A DNA stretch of 64,000 nt from Amoebidium appalachense. Its lineage: Eukaryota; Ichthyosporea. Below, in pieces: positions 15,123-24,640 of the stretch. The notes under the pieces were generated by a model that saw only the letters and a program-made list of their open reading frames with translations, had not been told where the DNA came from and searched no databases. Each line of letters starts with the position of its first letter. Within the stretch, counting starts at the first letter, position 1. The position numbers and the translations under genes were made by a program. The DNA lies in the NCBI GenBank assembly GCA_963693365.1, contig CAVNZM010000016.1, positions 4,030,001 through 4,094,000 of the forward strand, read 5' to 3'.

Positions 15123-15675
15123 GGGAGGGGGGCATACCATATCCTCGAACTTTGTGTTCTTAACGAGCATATTGCTGCCAGGGGAAGTATATCGTCAGTA
15201 ATACTTGTGGAAAAAACACGTTTTGCACATTCACCCGAGGGTAAAGACAAGACAACGTAGGTAGAAGAGCTCAAACGTACCATGCAGACCCACACAAGAA
15301 CCCCCCCCCCCTCCCTCCCCCCCCCCCCCCCAAACACACACACACACACAGACATACACACACACACACACAAACACGCCAGATCATAACGCCCGTCAAA
15401 CCTTTTGGCAAACCATTAGAAACAATCCCCCATTCACACCCATACACACCTATCTATGCTCTCATTTCCCAGCTTGGATGATTCGTCGATGAAATTCTTT
15501 CCGTTGTCTGTGCTTCGCCACAGTTGTGTCTTTGCCGTAAGGGAATCGTCCAGCATACTAATCACAATGATGGCCTGTGTGACGTGAATGGATAAGTGTC
15601 GGAAAAAAAAGTAAAAAAAAAAAAAAAAAAAAAGGAAGGGGAGGGGGGATGAGGGGGTACTTGTGCGTGTGTGTT

Positions 15676-15706
<31 letters not shown>

Positions 15707-16467
15707 CAATGCAATAATGAGTACAAGGTACTCATTCACAACGGACAACACAACGCCGAGTGCAAACCGCACATGAAGAGTATGCAAAAAGAAAGCAGAG
15801 CCCATCCTCAAGAGGGGAAGGGGGGAGGGGGGGAGGGGGGGGGGGGGAGGGGGGAGGGGGGTAGAAGGGAATTCAGGCTGTCAACAGCGTATCTCGTGTA
15901 TAAGACGGAGAAGAAGCTAGAACAACCCCAAAGAAATGCAATCACAATGTGCACGTGGTTGAGCTTGTGTGTGTGTGCGCTCATGTATTTGTGTGTGTGT
16001 TCGTGTTCGTGCGTGTGCGTGTGTATGTGCGCACATGCATGTGTATGTGCGCGTGTGGGCATGTGTGCGTGTGTAGGTGCGTGTGTGCGCGCATGTGTGC
16101 GTGTACATGTGCGTGTGCGCCCATGTGTGCGTGTGCATGTGCGTGTGCGCGTATGTGTGTGTGTGTGTGTGTGTGTGTATACGGTGTGTGTATGCAAGCA
16201 CGTGCATGGGTGCTCATGTGCATGTGGTGTGACTAGGTGTGTGTGTGTTAATGTGCATTGCCCACACAGGTAAGACTTGTGCATGCATCAAGCGGCGAAG
16301 AGGTAGAGCAGTAGTGGTGGTGGTGGAGGTGGTGGTGGTGGCTGTGTGTGTGTGTGCGTGTGCGTACGTGTGCGTGCTTGTGCGTGCATGTGTGAGTGTG
16401 TGTGTTCAGAGGGATACAGGGGGAAAGGGGAGGTGCCAGCGGGTAGAGGGGGGGAGGGGGAGGGGGG

Positions 16468-16498
<31 letters not shown>

Positions 16499-16728
16499 AA
16501 GTGATATACAACAAACGAATTTGTACCTGCTTGGGTTTTGTCGACCCGACCCATTCAATGGTCACGTACTTGGACCGCATGTCACCCAACACAAACTGCA
16601 GTGGGGGAAACAACCATTAATTTCCGAGATAATTCATGTTTGAATTATCTCAACTTGATTAATTGTACACTACTTAATAACTATATAAACATAGCCGTCT
16701 TGCTTGTGTGAGCGCGCACGTGTGTGTA

Positions 16729-16798
<70 letters not shown>

Positions 16799-16885
16799 AC
16801 GTGTATGTGGTGTGTGGGAGCGTGTTCTTTCCTACGTGTATCGGTGAGCATCTGTGGGACACATGTCTAGGCTTGTGCACGCGCG

Positions 16886-16933
<48 letters not shown>

Positions 16934-17032
16934 TGTGCCACGTGTGTGTGTGTGCGCGCGCGTGCATGTGCATGTATGAATGTGTGTCCGTGTGTGTGTG
17001 TGTGTGCGTGTCCGTGCACGCACACGCGCACC

Positions 17033-17065
<33 letters not shown>

Positions 17066-17389
17066 TGTGTGTGTGTGTGTGTGTGTGTGTGCACGCGTGT
17101 GTATCTGTAACAATGTATGGTTGTGTGGGTGTGTGGGTGGGTGTGGGTGGCGCGTGCATGTGCATGCATGAATGTGTGTCCGTGTGTGTGTGTGTGTGCG
17201 TGTCCGTGCACGCACATGCGCACCTGTCTGTCTGTCTGTCTGTGTGTGTGTGTGTGTGTGTGTGTGCACGCGTGTGTATCTGTAACAATGTATGGTTGTG
17301 TGGGTGTGTGGGTGGGTGTGGGTGTGTGTGTGTGTGTGCATGTGTTTAGGCATGTCCGTGTGTGCATGTGTGTGTATGTGTATATGTGC

Positions 17390-17422
<33 letters not shown>

Positions 17423-17475
17423 ATTTTGTGTGTGATTTTTATGTGTTTTTGTGCATGTGTATGTATTGGTCGGAC

Positions 17476-17525
<50 letters not shown>

Positions 17526-17755
17526 GTGTGTGTGCGTGCGTGTGTGTGTGTGTGCAGTGTGTGGATGTTATCTTCATTGTCCCTCACACCGGGAAGTATG
17601 TACGTCTTTAGTAACCTTAACTAACGTGTATGCCATATTATATAATGAATCAAAATGTCACGCTAACGTGCACGTACAAACACACCCGAATGAATCCATA
17701 AACACTTCTTAAAATGGGTAAGGGAGGGGGGGAAAGGGGGAGGGGGGTCGGGGAA

Positions 17756-17790
<35 letters not shown>

Positions 17791-18169
17791 AAGGGGGGGA
17801 GGAGAAAGGAACAGAAAAAGAAAAAAGCAAAAAATCTGCACAGACAAGAGCGTGTACACCTACCGGGTGTGCATGCACTTTATCCGTCCCATTGATAAAC
17901 TTCTGCTCGCGGCGTTCGCGCCGATGTAACCCCTCCGCCGCCGCCTTCCCCCCCTCCTCCCCATCACCCCCGTAAAAATCGAGTGCTTTTTCCATGTCCA
18001 AAGTCACGGGTTTCGATCTCATGTTTCTCCTCTGGAGATGCTTGGCGGCTGAGATGACCCCCTGCCTCCTCTCTGCATCATCGCTAATGGACACTCCCAC
18101 GGAAGACATCCCCATGGAGGGGCCGGCAACGGCCACCAGGGCCACAGCCGACGCCAACCACCTCAACAT
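14..18169 (-). CDS. VPS10-domain (sortilin-like) sorting receptor, 3' end beyond window
   Basis: Type I membrane receptor family that sorts cargo between Golgi and endosomes. Twenty exons in coding order: 17864-18169, 16527-16595, 15450-15574, 15138-15174, 13761-13922, 13253-13323, 12099-12160, 10908-11035, 10129-10242, 9084-9170, 8391-8444, 7654-7731, 6801-6920, 5501-5615, 3622-3698, 2878-2969, 2043-2142, 1520-1601, 628-688, 14-145. All introns read GT-AG and the phase is kept at every junction, giving about 691 residues to the window edge. The start ATG at 18167-18169 opens a signal peptide ([16 protein letters not shown]). Seven Asp-box (S-x-D-x-G-x-T/S-W/F) propeller motifs are seen: [56 protein letters not shown]. 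The last exons carry the 10CC-type Cys-rich segment ([22 protein letters not shown]). The rest of 10CC, the TM helix and the tail should lie left of base 14. Length and motif order fit a single-VPS10 receptor such as sortilin rather than tandem yeast Vps10p. Confidence 0.93.
990..1425 (-). mobile_element. SINE-like copy whose internal block is expanded into a ~28-bp tandem array
   Basis: 1190-1425 matches the subfamily A body (GAGTATGCATAATAAG, CAGATACTGTTTCACTTG, GATCAGAGACGAGCAGGG). In front of it, at 1008-1185, the block ATTATGCAAGCACACATAAA is repeated about seven times, whereas other copies hold it once (GCAAGCCATACATAAAGAG). It is in a VPS10-gene intron. Confidence 0.7.
2430..2625 (-). 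mobile_element. Diverged SINE-like copy
   Basis: It begins with the family head ACAGAGTACGAAATACGC and contains a degraded body (ACCTCGTTCGCAAGGCCC, compared with ACCTCGTTAACGAAACCC in good copies). It is intronic, between VPS10 exons 2043-2142 and 2878-2969. Confidence 0.5.
4161..4362 (-). mobile_element. Truncated SINE-like copy fused to a (GGGT)n array
   Basis: Starts TTTGAATGCGTCAAAAAG after a G-run and runs to CACTTGAACATGGGT, where it dissolves into about ten GGGT units (4350-4400). Upstream, two head-only fragments (TACAGAGTACGAAATACC) repeat at 4081 and 4121 with a 40-bp spacing. Confidence 0.7.
4424..4822 (-). mobile_element. SINE-like element, subfamily B (copy 1 of a tandem duplication)
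   Basis: Head TTTGAATGCGGAACACGG, shared core GCAGAGCCCATCCTCAGGG, and an extended 5' part absent from subfamily A (to GGAAGTAAAGCGGT). By eye it matches 4877-5275 throughout, with an offset of 453 bp. Confidence 0.75.
4877..5275 (-). mobile_element. SINE-like element, subfamily B (copy 2 of a tandem duplication)
   Basis: Appears identical to 4424-4822 over 399 bp. The 54-bp linker (4823-4876) is unique. Identity this high implies a recent segmental duplication or gene conversion rather than two independent insertions. Confidence 0.75.
5616..6110. repeat. Degenerate GTGTACGTG-type minisatellite
   Basis: Interleaved GTACGT/GTGTAC motifs with a longer period: the block GTACGTGGGTGTTAACGTG recurs at 5691, 5730 and 5775. 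It fills the VPS10 intron between exons 5501-5615 and 6801-6920, adjacent to the acceptor of exon 5501-5615. Confidence 0.7.
7765..7925. repeat. GTGTGTGGTTGTGTAT minisatellite
   Basis: Units of about 24 bp made of (GT)n broken by GGTTGTGTATG, repeated about six times within a VPS10 intron. Confidence 0.75.
9463..9819 (-). mobile_element. Full-length SINE-like element with poly(C) tail (subfamily A)
   Basis: About 357 bp. In sense (minus) orientation it starts TTAGGTACGACGGGGG, forms a hairpin (GCTTC-CTA-GAAGC inside ACGGG...CCCGT at 9784-9812) and carries CTGATCAAGACGGGTGACC. It ends GACGCATTCAAACC followed by a long C-run (the plus-strand G-run at 9410-9460). A second full copy with the same boundaries is at 49186-49545 on the other strand. 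No protein coding is evident. It lies in a VPS10-gene intron. Confidence 0.8.
10258..10590 (+). repeat. Intronic CCAATCAG minisatellite
   Basis: About eight degenerate units of roughly 40 bp, each with a GGCCAATCAGAAAG core and a GAATTTTCGTG spacer (for example at 10327, 10360, 10454, 10488). It lies in the VPS10 intron between exons 10129-10242 and 10908-11035. The core is a CCAAT-box-like sequence, but no function is shown. Confidence 0.8.
11218..11400. repeat. (GA)n-(GGGA)n-(GA)n compound microsatellite
   Basis: (GA) from about 11231, then around 19 GGGA units to 11348, then (GA) again to 11390, in a purine-only VPS10 intron region (11040-11630). Confidence 0.95.
14211..14352 (-). mobile_element. 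Partial SINE-like copy (subfamily A, poly(C)-proximal half)
   Basis: From TTTTGAATGCGTCAAAAAG after a G-run to CCCGAGTTTCG, where another G-run begins. 5'-truncated in its sense orientation. Confidence 0.7.
15704..15815 (-). mobile_element. Partial SINE-like copy (third subfamily)
   Basis: TTACAATGCAATAATGAGTA head followed by the ACGGACAACACAA block and the core GCAGAGCCCATCCTCAAG. It lies between two G-runs in a VPS10 intron. Confidence 0.6.
16967..17325. repeat. Tandem duplication of ~185 bp within (GT)-rich DNA
   Basis: The segment with ATGAATGTGTGTCCGTG, TGTCTGTCTGTC, CACGCGTGTGTATCTG and TAACAATGTATGGTTGTG occurs at about 16975-17140 and again at about 17167-17320. The (TGTC)n part differs in length, as expected for slippage. 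Confidence 0.75.
18104..18169 (-). other. Predicted signal peptide of the VPS10 receptor
   Basis: The first 22 residues or so after the ATG at 18169 have a short basic start (MLRW), a hydrophobic core ([12 protein letters not shown]) and small residues toward the likely cleavage site (PSMGMS). This is expected for a receptor entering the secretory pathway, and the segment to the end of exon 1 would be a propeptide (sortilins carry one). The open frame extends upstream through a proline-rich stretch, but that stretch is low-complexity poly-C and is not needed. Confidence 0.7.
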
Positions 18170-18568
18170 CCTGCGTGGTTGGGGGAGGGGGGTGGGTGTG
18201 GGGGGAGGGGGAGGGGGGAAGGGGCAGAGCAGGGGCAAAATGGGTGAGCAAAAAGGGATGCAGGTGGGAAAGGGACGGGGGGGAGGGGAGGAGGGGGAGG
18301 GGGGAGGGGGGAGGGGGGATGTATGCGTTAGAGGTTTGGAACTATGGAGGAGACACCAGAGGACAACAACAAAACGTTACAAAAATGAGAAACCCGAAAT
18401 CAAACAATGTAGGTGTGCAGGCAGAAGACACTTGAACAGAGCCTTTCGTCAGGGTTAAGGAGGGAGGGAAGGGGAATACGCTGGGGAGGGGGGGGGGGGG
18501 GGGGGGGGGGAGAGGGGGGGGGGGGGGGGGGGGGGGAACGGGACGGGAGAGAGGGATTGTGTTTGGAA

Positions 18569-18601
<33 letters not shown>

Positions 18602-18738
18602 TGAGGCGGGGAGGGGAGAACGTGTTTTAGGTGTGGGGTGGGTGGAGGAGGAATTTAACGTTCACAGAAACAACACATCCACCAAAAAAACTGGACAGTG
18701 CAGCTTTGTGCCCTTGACAATTCTACCAGCAGGCCGCA

Positions 18739-18773
<35 letters not shown>

Positions 18774-19291
18774 CAACTATGCATGCAACCACGCACAAAC
18801 GTGGCCAGACACACAAAGCAACAAAGGCCCACACTCGGTGGCACCCCCATCAAACGCACAAAGAACACGTGTTTGCACAACAACACATGAACTCCGGTCA
18901 TGTCTAAAATGCACTGGCACACATGCACGAGTGTTATAACCCTTCTGTGGTACACACTTCTTTGTTGCGCATCACTGCTCAATATAATAAATATAATAGA
19001 ACCCATAATCAATTACAAGAAACAAGCACACGCTGCGAAATCTTATTTGTTTCCCTTCCCAGAGTACAAAAGCCACCCGAACCTCATTCCCTCGAGGTCT
19101 CTTCAACTCACCGACCCATGCTTCTGCATGCGAAAATGCTAGACTGGCTCTTGGAAAAGAGAGCTAAAAAGGAGCGGACATAAAAACATAAAAATCGGTG
19201 GAGTGGGCGCGTGGGGGTTTTGGTAACTGTGAGAAAGGGGCAAGGCAGATCGAAGGCGAGAGTGGTGAGGAGGAGGAAGGGTGGGCTGGAA

Positions 19292-19329
<38 letters not shown>

Positions 19330-20146
19330 ATCGAAGGCGAGAGTGGTGAGGAGGAGGAAGTGTGTGCTGGAAGGGGGGGAGGGGGGGGGGGGGGGGGAAG
19401 GGGGGGGGAAGGGGGGGGGGGGGGGGGGTTAGCTTGAAGCAGTGGAGGAAGAAAGACAGAGAAAAGAAAACCAACGAAAAGAGTCCTTATGGGTAACCAC
19501 GCAGAAGAAGCCTACGTAGAATGAGTGACAGAAACGCCACGTTCCTACCTGGAAATGTGTCGGAGATCCCTCCACACGAAGTATCAAACGGGTTTCAAAC
19601 CCTTGTGGTGAAACCAGGTGTCAGGTAGAACGCCACTTGTGGGAGCCTAAGTATAATGAATTATCTCAGTACGTACCGGTAACTCAGGCTAAAGCTAGGG
19701 AGAGCGAGAGTTCCCAACGCTGATGTTCACCAACTCGGAGAATCCTACAGACCCCGTCACGTTCGGAACTCACAAAAAGTTTGCACAGCTGTTGAGGTTC
19801 GCCCAAGACCACCATGGAGTGTTAACGTAATGATACTAAAACTAATATCTTATAAAACAAAATTATGTTATGTTTAAATAGCTAAAACGATCCAACCATT
19901 GGAGTTTTAAGTTTATACTGCATGAGCCGCAGGATTGGCTTGTTGGTTTGTCGTTATTTTTCATTGGCATTTGAAACATTTATTTCTTGACAACAGCAAC
20001 TCGATTGGCTGACCCTTAGCATCTTGATCATAACGTCATCATGCACGTACCGTATGATGGCGGGAGGTGACGGGTCACGGGGGGCGGCCGGGGGGGTTGG
20101 ATGGGGGGCAGGGCCGCAGAACCCACCTGTGAATGTGCCCTCGCCC

Positions 20147-20178
<32 letters not shown>

Positions 20179-20216
20179 TTTTTTTTCCCCCCCCCCCCCC
20201 CCCTCCCCCCCCCCCC

Positions 20217-20261
<45 letters not shown>

Positions 20262-20364
20262 CCCTCTCTCTCTCTCTCTCTCTCTCCCCCCCCGCGCTCT
20301 CTCTCTTCTCTCTCTCCAAGTCTCCCTCTCCCTCTCCCTCTCTCTCTCTCCCCTCTCTCTCTCC

Positions 20365-20411
<47 letters not shown>

Positions 20412-20425
20412 CCCCCCCCCCCCCC

Positions 20426-20464
<39 letters not shown>

Positions 20465-20771
20465 CCCCTCCCTCCCTCCGAGTCTCACTCGCTCACTCTC
20501 TCTCTCGCTTTCTCTCGCTCTCTCGCTCTGCGCATGCCGCTCTGCCGCTCTCCCGCCCTCCCGCTCTTGCTCTAGCGCTCTCTCTTTCCATCTCTTGATT
20601 CTCTCCCTCTCTCTTCCCTCCCTCCCTCCGTCCTTCCCTCTCTATCTTTGGGGCAACCATGTGCATGCGGTATGATATGCGACAGCAACAAAACACCTTG
20701 CTGCGCAGACACGGGGCCCATGTCGACAGACATACGCACACACACACACTCACTACACACACACACACACA

Positions 20772-20814
<43 letters not shown>

Positions 20815-21824
20815 ACGCCACGCACACATACGCACACACACACTATAGGGAAGACGAGTACTCGGCATAGTCGATCAAGCAATAAGTATTGGCATATTTG
20901 CCCGCGCACCGATCTTCTACACACAGCTTCACTTACTGAAGGTCGATACTGTGTGCCACACATGGTGACTTATAATTTCATGAAATTTGTTGTTTGTACG
21001 AGGAAAGGGAGATGCCATCGCCCTCTCAGAACAGCAGTCCAATATTTCGAACTTCAAGGCTTCGACTTGACATTTCGCTCGTGTGGTGCACGCGTGCCAC
21101 AAAGTTTCCAAATTTACCCTGTCGTCAGGCTAAAGGCCTATGAATAATGCGGCGGTGATGGGACGTGTACTTGTGATAAAGAGCACAAAGGATACAAAAT
21201 GTATAACGGTAGGGATGTGAGAGAAAGAAAATCTACCGACGTACACAGTTCCATGTTCTTGGTTCATGTATATTTTGGCGCCACCAGGGCAACCGGACCA
21301 CATATGACCGACCATGACTACTGACCCACCGGTTGAGCACAACCAGTCAGCTTATACCTGATACAAAGGCAAATTATGTACATTTTATTTAAACACTCAA
21401 GAAACCCGTTTAAACAATAAAACGACGGTTGCCTAACACGGCACCAAACAATACTTGGCATTGCAACACAATGTGATACAAGGTATGCAAACAAAGATGC
21501 CCTTCGTGTTTGTTGTGTGACGCCTGGACTAGGCACATTTCCCCGATACTTTAAATTGCCGAGCGCGGTCTAAAAACATTCGCTTTACCAAACTTACCCC
21601 TTCCATCGGCTCTATGCCAATTACCCAAGATCACTTACACAAACGTCAACTAGAACCACATAGCTTTGCCGAACCTCAATTAGGAACAGCCAGGCGCGTC
21701 GGCAGCACATTCAAGAAGTATCAAAACCTATAAATCGCAGGCGTCCCAACATCTTTCAAACAACACGTCGTCTCCAAACATGCGCCATTCAAGACAGCTG
21801 CGGTGACCCAGCAACTACACAAAT
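18170..21824. other. Intergenic region between the VPS10 receptor and dehydrogenase genes
   Basis: It should hold the VPS10 promoter (18170 rightward) and the dehydrogenase 3' UTR (21824 leftward). Seen: G-runs at 18480-18600 and 19296-19430, a 60-bp block (CAGATCGAAGGCGAGAGTGG) duplicated at 19246 and 19326, (GCAG)n at 18735-18775, the polypyrimidine tract, and (CA)n at 20740-20815. A short minus-strand stretch (21237-21350; CSTGGSVVMVGHMW) looks protein-like and is bounded by possible splice sites, but no gene could be built from it. Confidence 0.6.
20130..20645. repeat. 500-bp polypyrimidine tract, (C)n and (CT)n
   Basis: Almost pure C/T on the plus strand: C-runs (20150-20220, 20412-20462) alternating with (CT)n, broken only by a few G and A. 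It is intergenic between the VPS10 start and the dehydrogenase stop. Such mirror-symmetric homopurine/homopyrimidine DNA can form triplex (H-DNA). Confidence 0.9.
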
Positions 21825-22033
21825 TTAGACAAACTGGTAAGAGAAGAGGTTTCCGTACGAGGCACGTACTGCATCGACGATGAAGTCCCTGTCACGGATG
21901 ACAACCTTCTTGCCGGCACGGGCAATACGCTCGGCAATCAGAACCTTGGCAGACTGCAGAAGGGAGAGGAACACTAATTAGGAACCAGCAAATATCGTCT
22001 GGATGCATAGCTAGAAAAGGCCAAACACTTATC

Positions 22034-22064
<31 letters not shown>

Positions 22065-23012
22065 ACATCGCGCGCGCTTCACGTATACACACCTGCACCA
22101 CCACTCAGCACAACCCCACAACGCTGCTCCATAAAGAGCAAAGATAGAAAGAAGATAAGGCGATCATGCACAGTCTATCTTCCTATCATGAGAGTTAATC
22201 TGTGGCTGTCATGTCCTCCCCACAAGACGGGCAAAGAGCACTTGCAGTCCTGGCAATCATGAAATGAACACAAACTCAAGGCAGTGATACTTAAGGAACA
22301 GGAAAGCGGGTAAAATATTTACGAAGCAGGGTATCACTAACCTCCTCGACAATGGGCACAGCGCAGTTAGGCTTGTAGGCAACGTCCTCAAACGTGTACT
22401 CCTCGAGGTCTTGGTCCAGCAGATCCTGCGCCATAAGGTCTGTAGGAAAGGAGAGAAACTGACGTTAGTTTCAAAATTATGGGAGAGAAAAAAGAAACCA
22501 CCAACAGAAAGAGAGATGGGTTGGTGTGAGTGTCGAAGAACAGGGAGTCAAACATACGACGAAAAGTCTCACATCATATAGATAGTTGCGGGTAATTCCC
22601 TCCTGCAAGCACACGGTTACCTAGACACTTACCATTGTGATAGACGTTGTACTCGTCGGTGGCGAGGGGGATGATGGGCTTGATGCCGACCTTCATCGCG
22701 TGGCCACCAAGCGCGCGGTTGTCACGGGGGAAGCAGGGGCCACCATATGAATAGCCGGGCTTCAAGTATTTGCTGCCAACGCGTGAGTCGGCACCGACGG
22801 CGGCAAGAATGTCGTTCTTGTTGGCACTAAAGGCATGCACGGTCAATCACCAGCGCACACAAAACGGCTTGCTAAAGAAACACAAGGACAAGGGTAGTGC
22901 TAGCCCTCCATCCCCGACCTCTCCACCACCACCGCTAAAAAACCCCTCAAATACAACAGGATTGAAATACTTATTTGACCTGCTGCAATCCCTTTGCTGA
23001 AGAAGGAGAGGG

Positions 23013-23052
<40 letters not shown>

Positions 23053-24640
23053 ACACACACCACCCACCCTTTCTCAGAACAGACCGCTCCCCGTATCACA
23101 AAGACATGGTGAGCTCGAAAGATCAAACAGCACCATCTCCACCCTACTAGCCACTAGCACCAACATACCAGCCCCAACCCAAACACCGCTGTGTTTTTAC
23201 AGCTCACTTACCCTGGTGTGCGGTCAGCAATATCGCCGACCATGTTTGCGTATGAAATCTTCGTTGTCACGAAGCAGTTCACAGACAGCTTCGTAATCTC
23301 GGCAGATGCAAGAGACATACGGGCGATAACTGGCTTGTTCTCAACCACGTTAAGGTAAATGCGTTCGATCTCCTCTCCGCTAGCCTTATTGTCTTCACCG
23401 ATCAGAACCATGTCGGGGTTGAGCTGCCCGCGGAGAATATCGCCTTGGGCAATGAACTCAGGGTTGTAGATAATGTGGCAACCCTCGCAGGTTTTGATCA
23501 GCTCCTTGGCAACATTGTCACAGAACTGAGGCATAACAGTGCAGCCGATAACGATATCCTTGTTTTTGACCTGCGCACGACAGGATAGTTTAGATTCCCA
23601 GTTTATTCCAGTGAAATGATCCCCTGACAACGTGGTCATACTTCTGCACCATAACACCAAATTACACACTTGTGCTACCTTGAGTCAAGGGCACCAATTC
23701 AGATTGTAAACAGGCTTTCGATACCGACAGAAACAGATTGGGGTGTGAAAGGGACAGGCGGGCAGCGGCGCGGGAGCGGAGGAGAGCTGGCAAGTGTGTT
23801 GGTAAAAAGATAAAAGGCAGTGAGGGGATTGGGGGGGGCGGGGGGAGGGGGCTCGAAAGTGTGTTTACTTGGAGCAACTTACCCCCATGCGGGCAAACTG
23901 CTGGAGAACCTTAGTAACGTGGGTGGTGTCATAGTGGCGGGTGCCACCGCAGCTGGGGGTCTGCACAAGCAGGAAGATGACTCGGTCGGCGTGCTCGACA
24001 GCCTCAGCAAGGCTGGTGGTAGCGCGGAAGGTCTTAGAGGCCTTCAGGAGCTCGCCCACGCCGGGCTCGCGCGCTTTAAAGGACTGTAAACAAAGTGCAC
24101 AGTTACTGGCTGAACAAAGACAGGGGCAGCGCTCGAGTGCTCCAGGAACATCTTACTAATTGATTTGACTTCCACGCTTCTTTATCATTTTACAAAGGCA
24201 TCTTGTCCGTGTCACGTATTACTTTATACGTAGAAAGATAAAACAAGACAGCCGAGAAAGTTCAAAGCTCAGCAGCGAGGCGCACACGGGTTGGTAAACT
24301 CGGCCAACAGTCATGCAACCAGGCGAGTGGGCAAGGCAGAAAAGAGAAAAAAGGAGGAAAGGGGAGAGGAAAAGACATGTGGGAGGAGAAGGCAATGGAG
24401 GGAGAGGAGGGAAGGGGAGGAGTGGGGGAGGAGTGGACAAGGAGGGGAGGGGGGGGTGCGTAAGGACGAAACCAGCAAAGCAATGCACCAATCAGGCACA
24501 CAAACCTTGTCGTTTAGGGCCTGGACGTAGTCGGGGAAAATGTCTACACCAAGAACGTCATAACCGGCGCGCTCCATGCTCAGCGCCCAGCAAAGGCCGA
24601 GGGCGCCAATGCCAACGACTGACACCTTTCCTTTGCTCAT
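21825..24640 (-). CDS. UDP-glucose/GDP-mannose dehydrogenase family protein (complete, 6 exons)
   Basis: Family enzymes oxidise a nucleotide sugar twice with NAD+ to the uronic acid (UDP-glucose to UDP-glucuronate for UGD). Exons in coding order: 24506-24640, 23883-24083, 23212-23570, 22633-22826, 22342-22439, 21825-21953. They join in frame to 371 residues ending in TAA at 21825-21827. Seen: N-terminal Rossmann motif GIGALG near residue 10; QTP in the NAD domain; NPEF near 148; a Lys/Asn pair near 206/210 in the AEITKLSVN helix; the catalytic-cysteine motif GGPCFPRD with Cys near 263; and a C-terminal UDP-binding-domain segment (AYKPNCAVPIVEE). The length is close to bacterial Ugd (about 390). 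The sequence is divergent, with the usual GxGYVG replaced by GIGALG, so the substrate (UDP-glucose, GDP-mannose or another) is not decided by what I can see. Its introns are short (193-422 bp) and mostly free of the G/C homopolymers that fill the flanking genes. Confidence 0.92.

Noticed and set aside
19500-19960. rRNA or tRNA fragment suggested by structured-looking sequence
   Set aside because: No recognisable conserved rRNA core or tRNA cloverleaf (A and B boxes) could be placed.
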